A DNA stretch of 64,000 bases, from positions 7,768,501-7,832,500 of the forward strand of contig NZ_CP088285.1 in assembly GCF_011516645.4 (NCBI RefSeq), in the 5' to 3' direction. Shown piece after piece: positions 32,056 to 40,406 of this stretch (the stretch's first letter is position 1; every line of letters begins with the position of its first letter). Source of the DNA: Bradyrhizobium septentrionale. Its GTDB lineage: Bacteria; Pseudomonadota; Alphaproteobacteria; Rhizobiales; Xanthobacteraceae. Below the pieces are notes generated by a model. That model worked only from the letters and a program-made list of their open reading frames with translations, ran no database searches and was not told the origin of the DNA. The translations under genes and the position numbers were made by a program.

Positions 32056-32320
32056 GTCGGCCGCAGGCTTTCGTTTCAAGCGCGCTGCGGCGCGCAAGCG
32101 GGTTACGCCGTTTGCGACTTTCGTTGCAGAGCACGCGCGCGGGCCGCTCGCGCGAAGGCGGCTCGCGCTACGCCGCGCAGACCTTCGTCAGCGCAATCGA
32201 CCTCTACATCAACATCCATGCGCGCAGGCGCATGGTAGCGCCCCTGCCACTGAGTTGCCCGACGGCGCAAGCCCCTCGCAGCGAAAATATTTCGGTTTAT
32301 CCGCATACCCAACTCAGTGT
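32056..32320. other. Gene-free GC-rich stretch right of the IS630 element
   Basis: No supported gene. The sequence is rich in GCGCG and GGCGCG words up to about 32260, then becomes more AT-rich (AAAATATTTCGG). It leads directly into the structured repeat at 32321. Confidence 0.4.
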
Positions 32321-32700
32321 ATGGTCTGCCCGTCTCACCCGATCGAGGGGCGCTTCGCGGTCGTCACGAACGCGGCGTGGGATGCGGTGGACGCCGAGTG
32401 TGTGACTGACGAGAGCACGCGGAGCGGACGGTGAAATCGTGTGGTCCTGACGCCCTAGTGGCCGGTGTCCCCTTGCGAAACGCGAACGCGTTTCTGCGAC
32501 GGCGGTGACAAACAAGCCAAGTCTCGCCGGGGAGAGCACGTATAAGCCGTAGCCCATCGCGCAGGGAAAGCCGGATTGCTCCGGTTACACCTGTGGTCCT
32601 ACCCCCGAGCTTTCTACCTTTTGCTCGGGGCCCATGGGTGCGATCGGCACCCGGCTTTCCCTGCGCCCTCTGTTCAAGAGGGCGGAACGAGAAGCAAAGC
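32321..32700. repeat. Highly structured intergenic repeat with nested inverted repeats
   Basis: Begins with a 37-codon frame MVCPSHPIEGRFAVVTNAA... (32321-32434) that I recall as a recurring short annotation in Bradyrhizobium, then a hairpin GAAACGCG/CGCGTTTC (32477-32484, 32487-32494). The main structure is a perfect 16-base pair of arms at 32559-32574 and 32651-32666 enclosing a further 8-base hairpin CCCCGAGC/GCTCGGGG (32603-32610, 32623-32630) and an alternative GGTGC/GCACC stem (32637-32641, 32647-32651). It is probably a non-coding dispersed element; whether it is transcribed is unknown. Confidence 0.6.
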
Positions 32701-32749
32701 TCGGACGATTCATGTCGCGAGAATGCGAAGCCGCGTCCTCACCACATCT

Positions 32750-32853
32750 GTCATCGCCCGGCTCGACCGGGCGATCCAGTACGCCGCGGCCTCTCGGTTC
32801 AAGCACAGGTGCCTCTGGAATACTGGATCACCCGCATGCGCGGGTGATGACAC
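32750..32853 (-). repeat. Dispersed ~100-base repeat, copy 1
   Basis: Read on the minus strand: GTCATCACCCGCG..GCGGGTGATCCAG, TATTCCAGAG, ... GCCGCGGCGTACTGGAT, then a CGCCCGG/CCGGGCG hairpin and TGACA. A second copy in opposite orientation lies at 57637-57736. Each copy has a hairpin at both ends. Confidence 0.8.
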
Positions 32854-32890
32854 CGAATGCTTGGCTGTCTGACAGGTTGAATCAGCTTTG

Positions 32891-33000
32891 AATCCCGTCA
32901 TCCTGAGGAGCGCGAAGCGCGTCTCGAAGGATCGACGGCCACCGGCCGGGCCGTACATCCTTCGAGGCTCGCTCCGCTCGCACCTCAGGATGACGGGATT
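32891..33000. repeat. 110-base near-perfect hairpin element
   Basis: Outer arms of 18 bases match perfectly: AATCCCGTCATCCTGAGG (32891-32908) and its complement (32983-33000). An inner pair TCGAAGGAT (32924-32932) / ATCCTTCGA (32957-32965) continues the stem. It looks like a small non-autonomous element or extragenic palindrome of a family common in rhizobia. Confidence 0.75.
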
Positions 33001-33048
33001 GATTGTCGTCTCGCTGCGACGCCTCGATCGAGACAACGCACCCCGCCC

Positions 33049-33924
33049 CTAAGGCCGCTCCGCCTCTTCCAGCACCTCGAGTGCGAGCTCCATCGTCATC
33101 AGCACCGGATTGTCGCCGCGCACCAGATGTCCCTCGGCGATGCCGCCGAGATAATCGACCAGCGCGATGTCGAGCTCGGCGTGCAGACGGCCATCCGCAT
33201 CAGGCGCGATCTCGCCTGCGGTCACCGCAAGCTCGGTCGCGAATGGCACCACGCTGTGGCCGTCGGTGAAGATGGCGCCGATGGTCGAGCCGACACCGCC
33301 ATGCAGCCGCGCGCGCAAAATGCCGTGCTGGCGGCAAAAGCCTTCCAGCGCGCAGGCAAAATCCTGGTTCGGCCGCAGCCGCAACGCGTAGGCATGGCGC
33401 GTGGTCTTCGCCCCGCGTGGCTCGGTTGCGACGGGGCCGAACAGCTTGAAATTGGTCTCGCTGTCGGGCTCCGCCAGAAACGTCGCGCCGTCGATCCCGA
33501 ACGCATTCACCTCGAACGGCTCGGCGACGATGGTCTCATCCGGCAGCATGTGGCCGCCGTTGAAGCGGCCGTCGGCCTCGGTCCACAGGCCATGACAGTG
33601 AAAGAACGGCGCGCCGTCGCGTTCGCCGAAGGTCAGCGCCGCGAGCTTGAGCCGCGTCACGCCGTCGGGACGGAACGCGTCGCTGTAGAACGCGGCATTG
33701 ACGCCGTCCTTCGACAGCGCCGGCATCACGTAGGCGAACGGGCCGAGCGCGCCGGCCTTCGCGCTCAGCACGCCGCCGGCAAATCCTTCCGCCGCAAAGC
33801 CGCGGCGCACGGCCTCGAGCAAGGGAATGCCGGCCTCCAGCACGAATGAAAAGGCGCGGCCGCGCGCGGCGACCCACTGGATGCGCTCGGGGATGGGAGC
33901 GCCAGGCTGGGCGATGCTGCGCAT
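33049..33924 (-). CDS. Protein with two tandem PCC/DUF296 domains
   Basis: A 291-residue protein. Residues about 20-145 form one PCC (DUF296) unit (FSFVLEAGIPLLEAVRRGFA ... FHCHGLWTEADGRFNGGHML), and about 178-285 a second (YALRLRPNQDFACALEGFCR ... ALVDYLGGIAEGHLVRGDNP). The GGH(M/L)L motif is typical; the His cluster HCH in the first may bind metal. ATG at 33924 after GAGG; it follows the acyl-CoA synthetase stop by 4 bases, so they are one operon. Function unknown; the neighbour suggests a link to aryl or fatty acid metabolism. Confidence 0.82.
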   Translation of the reverse strand: MRSIAQPGAPIPERIQWVAARGRAFSFVLEAGIPLLEAVRRGFAAEGFAGGVLSAKAGALGPFAYVMPALSKDGVNAAFYSDAFRPDGVTRLKLAALTFGERDGAPFFHCHGLWTEADGRFNGGHMLPDETIVAEPFEVNAFGIDGATFLAEPDSETNFKLFGPVATEPRGAKTTRHAYALRLRPNQDFACALEGFCRQHGILRARLHGGVGSTIGAIFTDGHSVVPFATELAVTAGEIAPDADGRLHAELDIALVDYLGGIAEGHLVRGDNPVLMTMELALEVLEEAERP

Positions 33925-33928
33925 CGCC

Positions 33929-35569
33929 TCAAGCGCCCGTCGATTTGGCAATCACCTCGAGCAACCCGCGCGCCTCGAGCTCGTCGCGGATCAGTCGCTT
34001 CGGCACCTTGCCGTAACCGGACTTCGGCAGCGCCTCCCAAAAGAAGAAGCGCTTCGGCATCTTGTAGCGCGGCACTTTTGGCGCGAGATACGCCGCAAGC
34101 TCCGCCTCGCCGACGGCCTCGGTGCCCTCGCGCGCGACGCAGACGGCGACGCCGACCTCGCCCCAGAACGGATCGGGCACGCCGAGCACCGCGACCTCGC
34201 CGACCGCGGGATGGCTCAGCAGCTTCTCCTCGATCTCGCGCGGATAGATGTTGGAGCCGCCGGAGATGTACATGTCGGAGGCGCGGCCGGTGATGTAGAC
34301 AAAGCCCTCCTCGTCGATGTGGCCGAGATCGCCGGTGCGGAACCAGCCGTCGCGAAACGCCTTCGCATTGGCCTCGGGGTTGTCGTAATAGCCGGCGAAT
34401 ACGCCCGGGCCGATCACGCAGATCTCGCCGGTCTCGTGCGGCTTCAGCTCGCACCCCTCGTCGCCCTGGATCGAGACCTGCATGCCGGTGCGCTCGAAGC
34501 CGCAGGTGCCGATCCGCGCATGCGGCCCGTCCGCGGGATCGTGCAGGCCGGGCGGCAGCACGGTGATGTTGCCGGTGACCTCGCCGAGCCCGAAATACTG
34601 CACCAGCACACCGCCGAGCTTGCTCAGCGCCGCCTTCTGGTCCTCGCGATACATCGGCGCGCCGGCATAGATGATGTAGCGCAACGAGGAATGATCGTGC
34701 TGGTCTACAGCGGGATGCTCGACCATCATCTTCAAAATGGTCGGCACCGTGAACATGTTGCTGACGCGGTGCCTGGCGATCAGGCGGAACGCCTCGGCGA
34801 TGTCGAATTTCTCCGACGGCAGCAGGATGGTCGGCACGCCACGCGCGGTCTGCACCAGCTGATGCACGCCGGCGCCATGCGACAGCGGTGCCACCACCAG
34901 CGAGGCGTCGTGTTCGGTGGTGCCGGGCATCAGGTCGGCGAGATGGTTGGTGATCACGAAGGCCATCTGGCCGTGGGTCAGCACCGCGGCCTTGGAGCGG
35001 CCGGTGGTGCCGGAGGTGAAGAAGAACCAGCAGGGGTCGTCGTACTCGACCGCTGTGTTCTCGACCGCAGCACCGGCATGTTTGGCGATGACGTCACCGA
35101 GCGTCGCCTCGCCGAACGTGCCCTCCTCGCCGATCCGCCAGACGAATTCGAGCGCGGGATTGGCGGTCGCCTTGGCGTGCTCGGGGAAATCGCTGTGGCA
35201 CAGAAACGCCTTGGCGCCGGAGGCTGCCGCCAGATAGGCGACCTCGTTCGGCATCAGGCGGAAATTGGTCGGCACCCAGACCGCGCCGAGCCGGAAGGCC
35301 GCGAACATCGACCAGAACATCTCGTCGCAGTTCTTGGAGTGCACCAGGATACGGTCGCCCTTGACGATGCCGCGGGCCGCGAGCGCCGCGGCCAGCGCCG
35401 AGACGTTCTGGTCGATATGGCGCCACGACCAGGCCTTCTCGTTCCAGATGAAGCCGGGCCGATCGCCGTGGCGGCGGGCGTTCTGGGTCAGGATGTAGGC
35501 GAGGTTCATCACCCGGCGCGACACCCGCGCGATCCCGCCGCGCGGCGCGGTCGAAGCCTCCTCGCTCAT
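33929..35569 (-). CDS. Acyl-CoA synthetase / aromatic acid-CoA ligase (ANL superfamily)
   Basis: A 546-residue adenylate-forming enzyme. Core motifs: ATP loop FFFTSGTTGRSKAAV, YFGLGEVTGNI, GWFRTGDLGHIDEEG (hinge region follows at GRASDMYISGG) and the C-terminal catalytic lysine motif LPKSGYGKVPKR. It makes an acyl-AMP and then an acyl-CoA from a carboxylic acid. The substrate cannot be read, but no membrane-targeting segment is visible. Start used at ATG 35569 (MSEEASTAPRG); an ATG 20 codons downstream (MNLAYILTQNA) is an alternative. Co-transcribed with the PCC-domain protein. Confidence 0.9.
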   Translation of the reverse strand: MSEEASTAPRGGIARVSRRVMNLAYILTQNARRHGDRPGFIWNEKAWSWRHIDQNVSALAAALAARGIVKGDRILVHSKNCDEMFWSMFAAFRLGAVWVPTNFRLMPNEVAYLAAASGAKAFLCHSDFPEHAKATANPALEFVWRIGEEGTFGEATLGDVIAKHAGAAVENTAVEYDDPCWFFFTSGTTGRSKAAVLTHGQMAFVITNHLADLMPGTTEHDASLVVAPLSHGAGVHQLVQTARGVPTILLPSEKFDIAEAFRLIARHRVSNMFTVPTILKMMVEHPAVDQHDHSSLRYIIYAGAPMYREDQKAALSKLGGVLVQYFGLGEVTGNITVLPPGLHDPADGPHARIGTCGFERTGMQVSIQGDEGCELKPHETGEICVIGPGVFAGYYDNPEANAKAFRDGWFRTGDLGHIDEEGFVYITGRASDMYISGGSNIYPREIEEKLLSHPAVGEVAVLGVPDPFWGEVGVAVCVAREGTEAVGEAELAAYLAPKVPRYKMPKRFFFWEALPKSGYGKVPKRLIRDELEARGLLEVIAKSTGA

Positions 35570-35775
35570 TGCTGCCCCGCCAACACGCACAACAGACTGG
35601 GCAGGATCAGGACGGTCATCGGGTCTTTCCTCGGTCAGAACCGGGCGTCTTCAAGCGCCGCAAGGGGATGGTGCTGGTCCGGTTTATCGCCAAGCCGCAG
35701 CCTTCGGCAAGGCCCGCCGGGCGCAGCGCCATGATACCGCGGCGGCGGTCAATCCGTTGGTCTTGGGCCGGACCG

Positions 35776-36177
35776 CTACTGCGGATGCCTGGCCAGTTCC
35801 TGCTCGCTCAGGTTCCAGTCCTGCCAGAGCTGCAACGCGCCGATTATGGCGACCAGCGCGCCGAGCAGGATGTGCCAGAACTGCAGCGCCTGATCTTCGG
35901 AGTAGCCGAAGACCAACGGCGATGCCATCAGCCAGAGGCCGAGCAGGATGCTCGCCACCTCCTCCCAGCGATGCAGCGCGACATATTCGAGCTGGGAGAC
36001 GCCCAGTACCAGCATGCCGACCATGAAGCTGTTGAGGACGAGATGGCTGCGCTCGATATCGACGGCGCCGCTGACCTGCATCGGAAACCAGGGCGAGACC
36101 ATGATCAGCACGCCGAGCAGCATGCCGACCCAGTCCTCCCAGGGGCGGTGTGTGTTGAAGAAGCGATTACCCGACAT
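35776..36177 (-). CDS. SPW-repeat membrane protein
   Basis: A 133-residue protein with about four membrane helices arranged as two SPW units: WEDWVGMLLGVLIMVSPWF and EEVASILLGLWLMASPLVFG, each with the W..W/SP motif. The ATG at 36177 is preceded by AGGAGG at a good distance. SPW proteins are small membrane proteins of unknown role, often near stress or envelope genes. Monocistronic here. Confidence 0.88.
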   Translation of the reverse strand: MSGNRFFNTHRPWEDWVGMLLGVLIMVSPWFPMQVSGAVDIERSHLVLNSFMVGMLVLGVSQLEYVALHRWEEVASILLGLWLMASPLVFGYSEDQALQFWHILLGALVAIIGALQLWQDWNLSEQELARHPQ

Positions 36178-36350
36178 GACCAACCTCCTTGCGACAAGGG
36201 GCATACGTCAGCGGCCACTCCATATCAGTCGACCATCCGGCCGCATCAGGCGCGTATGTCTGATATCAAACCTAATCGAACCGTATCGGCCCGCAAGGCC
36301 CTGGCGGCTGTGTGCGGCGCGGCAGAAGCGCCGGCCGACCGCCTTGAATC

Positions 36351-37295
36351 TCACCGTGCCCCGCCGAGGCGCTCCAGCGCCTCCTGGGCGGTCTTGAGAT
36401 CCGGACGCAGTTCGAGCGCCCTGCGGAAATCGGCCGCGGCCCCCTTCTTGTCGCCAAGCTGCATCTTGCCCAGCCCGCGGTTGCTCCAGGAATAGGCGTC
36501 ATTCGGATCGTATTGCAGCGCCTTGTCGTAATCGGCGATCCCGCCCTTGATGTCGTCCTGATAGAGGCGGATCAGGCCGCGGTTGCGCCAGCCGCGCGCG
36601 TCCGTCGGCGCAATCCGCGCGGCCTCGCCATAGTCGGCCGCGGCGCGGTCGAGCTGATTGATGTCGCGATAGACATTGCCGCGGTTGATATAGGCGAGCA
36701 CGTTGGGCTCGAGCTTGATCTCGGTGGTGTAGTCGGCGATCGCATGCGCCGCATCGCGCTTGCGGAAATAGGCAAAGCCCCGATTGCCATAGGCGATAGC
36801 GAGCTGCGGATCGTACTGGATCGCGAGGCTGAAATCGGCCAGCGCACGGTCGAGATCGCCCTTGGTAGCCCAGGCGTCGCCGCGATTGTTGTAGGCCAGC
36901 GCGAAGGTCGGATCGATACGGATCGCCTCGTCGTAGTCGGCCATCGCATGATCGAGATCGCGCTTGAAGGCGTAGACGCGGCCGCGATTGGAATAGGCGC
37001 AGGCGTAGGCAGGATCGAGCTTGATCGCCTCGTTGAGGTCGGCGAGCGCGGCGTCGAGCTCGCGCTTCTCGGTCAGGCCGTGGCCGCGGTTGCAATAGGC
37101 CCCGGCCAGCCGCTTGCCGGTCTCGGTCTTGCCGTCGATCACGGCGTTGCAAGCCGTCACACGGTCGCCGGGCGCCGTCGTCAGGCCGACGCAGGCCTGC
37201 CAGTTCGGATCGTCACCGGCGGCGGCTTGCGGCGGATTTGGCAGCGTCAGGGCGGCGCCGAGCAATGCGGCGGTCAGGCAGGCCAAAATGCGCAT
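36351..37295 (-). CDS. Secreted TPR-repeat protein
   Basis: A 314-residue protein with a signal peptide (MRILACLTAALLGAALTLPN) followed by about seven tetratricopeptide repeats, e.g. CNRGHGLTEKRELDAALADL, YSNRGRVYAFKRDLDHAMAD, YNNRGDAWATKGDLDRALAD, WSNRGLGKMQLGDKKGAAAD. All repeats have the G/A and Y/A positions of TPR helices; no enzyme domain is seen. Probably a periplasmic scaffold for protein interactions. The partner is unknown. Confidence 0.9.
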   Translation of the reverse strand: MRILACLTAALLGAALTLPNPPQAAAGDDPNWQACVGLTTAPGDRVTACNAVIDGKTETGKRLAGAYCNRGHGLTEKRELDAALADLNEAIKLDPAYACAYSNRGRVYAFKRDLDHAMADYDEAIRIDPTFALAYNNRGDAWATKGDLDRALADFSLAIQYDPQLAIAYGNRGFAYFRKRDAAHAIADYTTEIKLEPNVLAYINRGNVYRDINQLDRAAADYGEAARIAPTDARGWRNRGLIRLYQDDIKGGIADYDKALQYDPNDAYSWSNRGLGKMQLGDKKGAAADFRRALELRPDLKTAQEALERLGGAR

Positions 37296-37395
37296 AGCGT
37301 CAATCCACAAATGCCAATTTGCGGGTTGGTCGCGGCTTTGCACCGGCGGGTTCACGCGCTTAGATCAGGGCCTGTGAATCAACCGGGATTTTGCG

Positions 37396-37668
37396 ATGGC
37401 TGCCGTCCGCGACAACAAGGCCGAGAGGCGCTTCGAGCTCGACACCGAGGGTGGTCTCGCCATTGCGAACTACCGGCGGACGCCGTCAGCCGTGATCATC
37501 ACCCATACCGAGACGCCCCGCGCCCTGCGCGGCCGCGGCATCGCCTCGGAGCTGGTCAAGGGGGCGCTGGAGCTGATCCGCGCCGACGGCCACAAGGTGG
37601 TCGCCGGCTGCGGCTTCGTGGTGGACTATCTCGGTAAGCATCCGGAATATGCGGATCTCGCGGGCTAG
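37396..37668 (+). CDS. Small GNAT-type acetyltransferase (YjdJ-like)
   Basis: A 90-residue single-domain protein of the short GNAT group. The acetyl-CoA loop is ALRGRGIASELVKGAL, followed by HKVVAGCGFVVDYLGKHPEY, where the Cys and HPEY motif are characteristic of this short subfamily. The full family length is about 90-100 residues, so it is complete. Substrate unknown. It lies between two leftward genes. Confidence 0.88.
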   Translation: MAAVRDNKAERRFELDTEGGLAIANYRRTPSAVIITHTETPRALRGRGIASELVKGALELIRADGHKVVAGCGFVVDYLGKHPEYADLAG

Positions 37669-37679
37669 CGCCCCACCCG

Positions 37680-38471
37680 TCAGACGATCTTGATCGACAT
37701 GTCCGGCAAGCCCTCGAGCTTGCAAAGCAGCACGTCGCCCTTGACGACCGGGCCGACATTCTCCGGCGTGCCGGAATAGATGATGTCGCCGGCCTTCAGC
37801 TCGAATGCCTCGGACAGCTTTGCGATCTGCTCGGCGACGCTCCAGATCATGTTCTTCAGATCGGAGCTCTGCCGCACCGTACCGTTGATCGCGAGCGAGA
37901 TCGCGCCTTGCGTGAAGTGGCCGGTCTTGCTTGCCGGATGGATCGGCCCGAGCACCGCCGCGTGGTCAAAGCTCTTGCCGATCTCCCACGGCTTCTTCTC
38001 CGCGGCCATGCCGTTCTGCAGATCGCGCCGCGTCATGTCGAGCCCGAGCGCGTAGCCATAGACGTGATCGAGCGCCTTCTCGGCCGGGATATTGGTGCCG
38101 CCGGATTTCAGCGCCGCGACCAGCTCGACCTCATGGTGATAGTTCTTGGTCAGCGACGGATAGGAATGGTCGGCGACAATGCCGATCGCAACATTCTGGA
38201 TCGCGTCGGTCGGCTTCTGGAAGAAGAACGGCGGCTCGCGCGTCGGATCGGAGCCGCGCTCGATCGCGTGCGCCGCATAGTTGCGGCCGATGCAGTAGAT
38301 GCGGCGGACCTGGAACACCTCGGCCTCGTCGACGATCGGGATCGTCACCGCCGGTACCGGAAATATCGCCTTCGGTCCGGCCTGCGCGTGGGCCGGCGCG
38401 GATTGAGCGGCGGCGCCGGCGAGTGCGAAGGCGCCGGTCGCAAGCATGGTCCGGCGGTCGAGATCTGTCAT
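37680..38471 (-). CDS. FAH-fold hydrolase with a twin-arginine signal peptide
   Basis: A 263-residue protein. The C-terminal 220 residues are a fumarylacetoacetate hydrolase fold: IYCIGRNYAAHAIERG, FFFQKPTDAI, NYHHEVELVAALKSGG, GYALGLDMTRRDLQ and IYSGTPENVGPV. The N-terminus is unusual: DLDRRTMLATGAFALAGAAA, a Tat-type signal with cleavage after AHA near residue 29. Most FAH-fold enzymes are cytoplasmic; this one should act in the periplasm. The metal-binding Glu/Asp residues (HHEVE, LDMT) are kept. Substrate unknown. Start at ATG 38471. Confidence 0.85.
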   Translation of the reverse strand: MTDLDRRTMLATGAFALAGAAAQSAPAHAQAGPKAIFPVPAVTIPIVDEAEVFQVRRIYCIGRNYAAHAIERGSDPTREPPFFFQKPTDAIQNVAIGIVADHSYPSLTKNYHHEVELVAALKSGGTNIPAEKALDHVYGYALGLDMTRRDLQNGMAAEKKPWEIGKSFDHAAVLGPIHPASKTGHFTQGAISLAINGTVRQSSDLKNMIWSVAEQIAKLSEAFELKAGDIIYSGTPENVGPVVKGDVLLCKLEGLPDMSIKIV

Positions 38472-38519
38472 GGGAGTTCTCCTTGTTGTTGGCTGATCTA
38501 TAGATGTTCGCCGCCCCAT

Positions 38520-38547
38520 AAAAAAGGGCCCGCGCTGGCGCGGGCCC
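38520..38547 (-). terminator. Rho-independent terminator of the DUF3597 gene
   Basis: A GC stem GGGCCCGCG/CGCGGGCCC (38526-38534, 38539-38547) followed on the minus strand by a T6 run (38525-38520). Lies 26 bases after the stop of the DUF3597 gene and just upstream of the FAH-fold gene. Confidence 0.9.
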
Positions 38548-38573
38548 TGGCCGTGTGCGGGATGATGATCCCG

Positions 38574-38981
38574 TCAGTGCTTGATATCAGGAGGCAGCTT
38601 GCCGCCATTGGCCGCGAGCTTGCCCATCACCTGCTTGTGCAGCCAGATGTTCATGCTGGCGGAATCGCTGGTGTCGCCGGAATAGCCGAGCTCCTTGGCG
38701 AGCTCCTTGCGGGCCGACAGGCTGGAATCGATGTCGAGCGCCTTCATCAGGTCGACGATCGAGGTCCGCCACTCGAGCTTCTCGCCCTTCGCGGCGACCG
38801 CCTTGTCGAGGATCGGGGCGACGTCAACGGACTGGGCGGGCGCCGCACCGGCGGGCACTGCGGCGGGAGACGGCGACGTGCTGCCGGATCCACCGGCGGG
38901 AGCTGTGCTGGTGCCGCCAGCGGGCGCGGCACTCGCGCTGCTGCCGAAGATCGCGCCCATGATTTTTCCGAAAATGCTCAT
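38574..38981 (-). CDS. DUF3597-family protein
   Basis: A 135-residue protein starting MSIFGKIMGAIFG, a short amphipathic N-terminus, then an Ala/Pro/Ser-rich linker (about residues 15-45), then the conserved region VAPILDKAVAAKGEKLEWRT, SIVDLMKALDIDSSLSARKE, LAKELGYSGDTSDSASMNIW. This last part resembles a LysM-free peptidoglycan or stress protein domain often called DUF3597. ATG at 38981 follows GGGAGCG. No function is established. Confidence 0.85.
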   Translation of the reverse strand: MSIFGKIMGAIFGSSASAAPAGGTSTAPAGGSGSTSPSPAAVPAGAAPAQSVDVAPILDKAVAAKGEKLEWRTSIVDLMKALDIDSSLSARKELAKELGYSGDTSDSASMNIWLHKQVMGKLAANGGKLPPDIKH

Positions 38982-39270
38982 CGTTCGCTCCCAAGAGAGT
39001 TGAGATGTGAAGGCCAGACGGCGCTGGGACGCCTGACCGAGGTCGCCGATAAAGTGTATCGCCCCCACCATAGCCTGCCAATGCGACATTTCACTTAAGC
39101 GTGAGTGCTTTTGGCGCGGTTTGGGAGTAGCCTCAATGCACAGTTCGCGACACGGCCAGTTCCCTGCTTTGTCTTTCGCGTCTGGCTTGATCGTGATCGC
39201 TTCGAGAGGCGGTACGTTTGTGCCCGCGTGCCGGGCGAAAAATGCGACCGTCCAGGGGGAGACAACGACC

Positions 39271-40176
39271 ATGGCCACTCAATACCAAGGCAATGTCACA
39301 TCGATGACGCAGAGCGGCGCCGCATCTGCGCCTGTCATCCGCACCATCGGCCTGTCCGATTTGCATCATGCGCTGCGTCTCGGCTGGGAAGACTTCAAGG
39401 CGGTGCCAAGCCACGCCATCATCCTGTGTCTGATCTATCCCGTGCTCGGCCTCGTGCTGGCGCGCACGGTGCACGGTTATTCCGTGCTGCCCCTGCTGTT
39501 TCCGCTGGCCGCGGGCTTTGCCCTGCTCGGCCCGTTTGCCGCGATCGGTCTTTACGAGATGAGCCGCCGCCGCGAGGATGGCGGGGAAGCATCGGCATGG
39601 GATGCCCTGGAGGTATTCCGTTCGCCGTCGTTCGGCGCGATGCTCGGGGTCGGAACGCTGCTCTTCGCGCTGTTCGTGACCTGGATCGCGACCGCCCAGG
39701 CGATCTACACGGCGGTGTTCGGCTATGAGACCGCCGCCAACATTCCCGATTTTGCCGCGCGCGTGCTGACCACCCCGCAAGGCTGGTGGCTGATCGTGGT
39801 CGGCTGCAGCGTCGGCTTCCTGTTCGCGCTCGTGGCGCTGTGCATCAGCGTGGTCGCCTTCCCCATGATGCTCGACCGCCAGGCAACCGCCGGCGAAGCG
39901 ATGGTGACGTCGATGCGCGCCGTGGCGCAAAACCCGGTGCCGATGGCCGCCTGGGGCCTGATCGTCGCGGTGCTGCTGCTGCTGGGCTCGATCCCGTTCT
40001 TCCTCGGGCTTGCCGTCGTGATCCCGCTGCTTGGTCACGCCACCTGGCATCTCTATCGCGAGGTCATCGTCAAGGATCCGAATGCGCGGCCGGTGATTCC
40101 CGAGCCGCGCGAGCGTAAGCCCGCCGCGGACTTCCCCGCCAACCTGTTCCCGTGGCGGCGCAGCGATCGCGGGTAA
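39271..40176 (+). CDS. DUF2189 integral membrane protein
   Basis: A 301-residue protein with about six membrane helices (residues roughly 45-65, 68-90, 125-150, 180-205, 230-255, 258-275). The N-terminal soluble part has IRTIGLSDLHHALRLGWEDF, the DUF2189 signature; AFPMMLDRQATAGEAMVTSM lies between helices 4 and 5. ATG at 39271 after AGGGGGAGA. A strong terminator follows. Related proteins occur next to cytochrome oxidase genes, but no such gene is present here. Function unknown. Confidence 0.87.
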   Translation: MATQYQGNVTSMTQSGAASAPVIRTIGLSDLHHALRLGWEDFKAVPSHAIILCLIYPVLGLVLARTVHGYSVLPLLFPLAAGFALLGPFAAIGLYEMSRRREDGGEASAWDALEVFRSPSFGAMLGVGTLLFALFVTWIATAQAIYTAVFGYETAANIPDFAARVLTTPQGWWLIVVGCSVGFLFALVALCISVVAFPMMLDRQATAGEAMVTSMRAVAQNPVPMAAWGLIVAVLLLLGSIPFFLGLAVVIPLLGHATWHLYREVIVKDPNARPVIPEPRERKPAADFPANLFPWRRSDRG

Positions 40177-40211
40177 GCGCTGGCGGAACGTGAACTCGTG
40201 AACGTCAAAGC

Positions 40212-40244
40212 AACCGCCGGCCGATGCTTGGCCGGCGGTTTTGT
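40212..40244 (+). terminator. Rho-independent terminator of the DUF2189 gene
   Basis: A perfect 11-base stem AACCGCCGGCC (40212-40222) / GGCCGGCGGTT (40230-40240), loop GATGCTT, tail TTGTTG. Confidence 0.85.
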
Positions 40245-40406
40245 TGTCCTGACCGTCAAATGGACGTGAGATCGGCGTGGCATTTGCAACGCCAACTGAG
40301 ATAGATCGATTGATCAAGAGCCTTGTTTTGGCCGCTGTTGCCGCGAACATACCGCCGGATTCCGCGACCAACCTATAACATCGCAGACTCCGGAGTGAAT
40401 TGCCTG

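Noticed and set aside
32001..32405. Open frame spanning the right end of the IS630 element
   Set aside because: It begins inside the transposase gene in another frame and its Arg/Ser-rich translation has no protein character.
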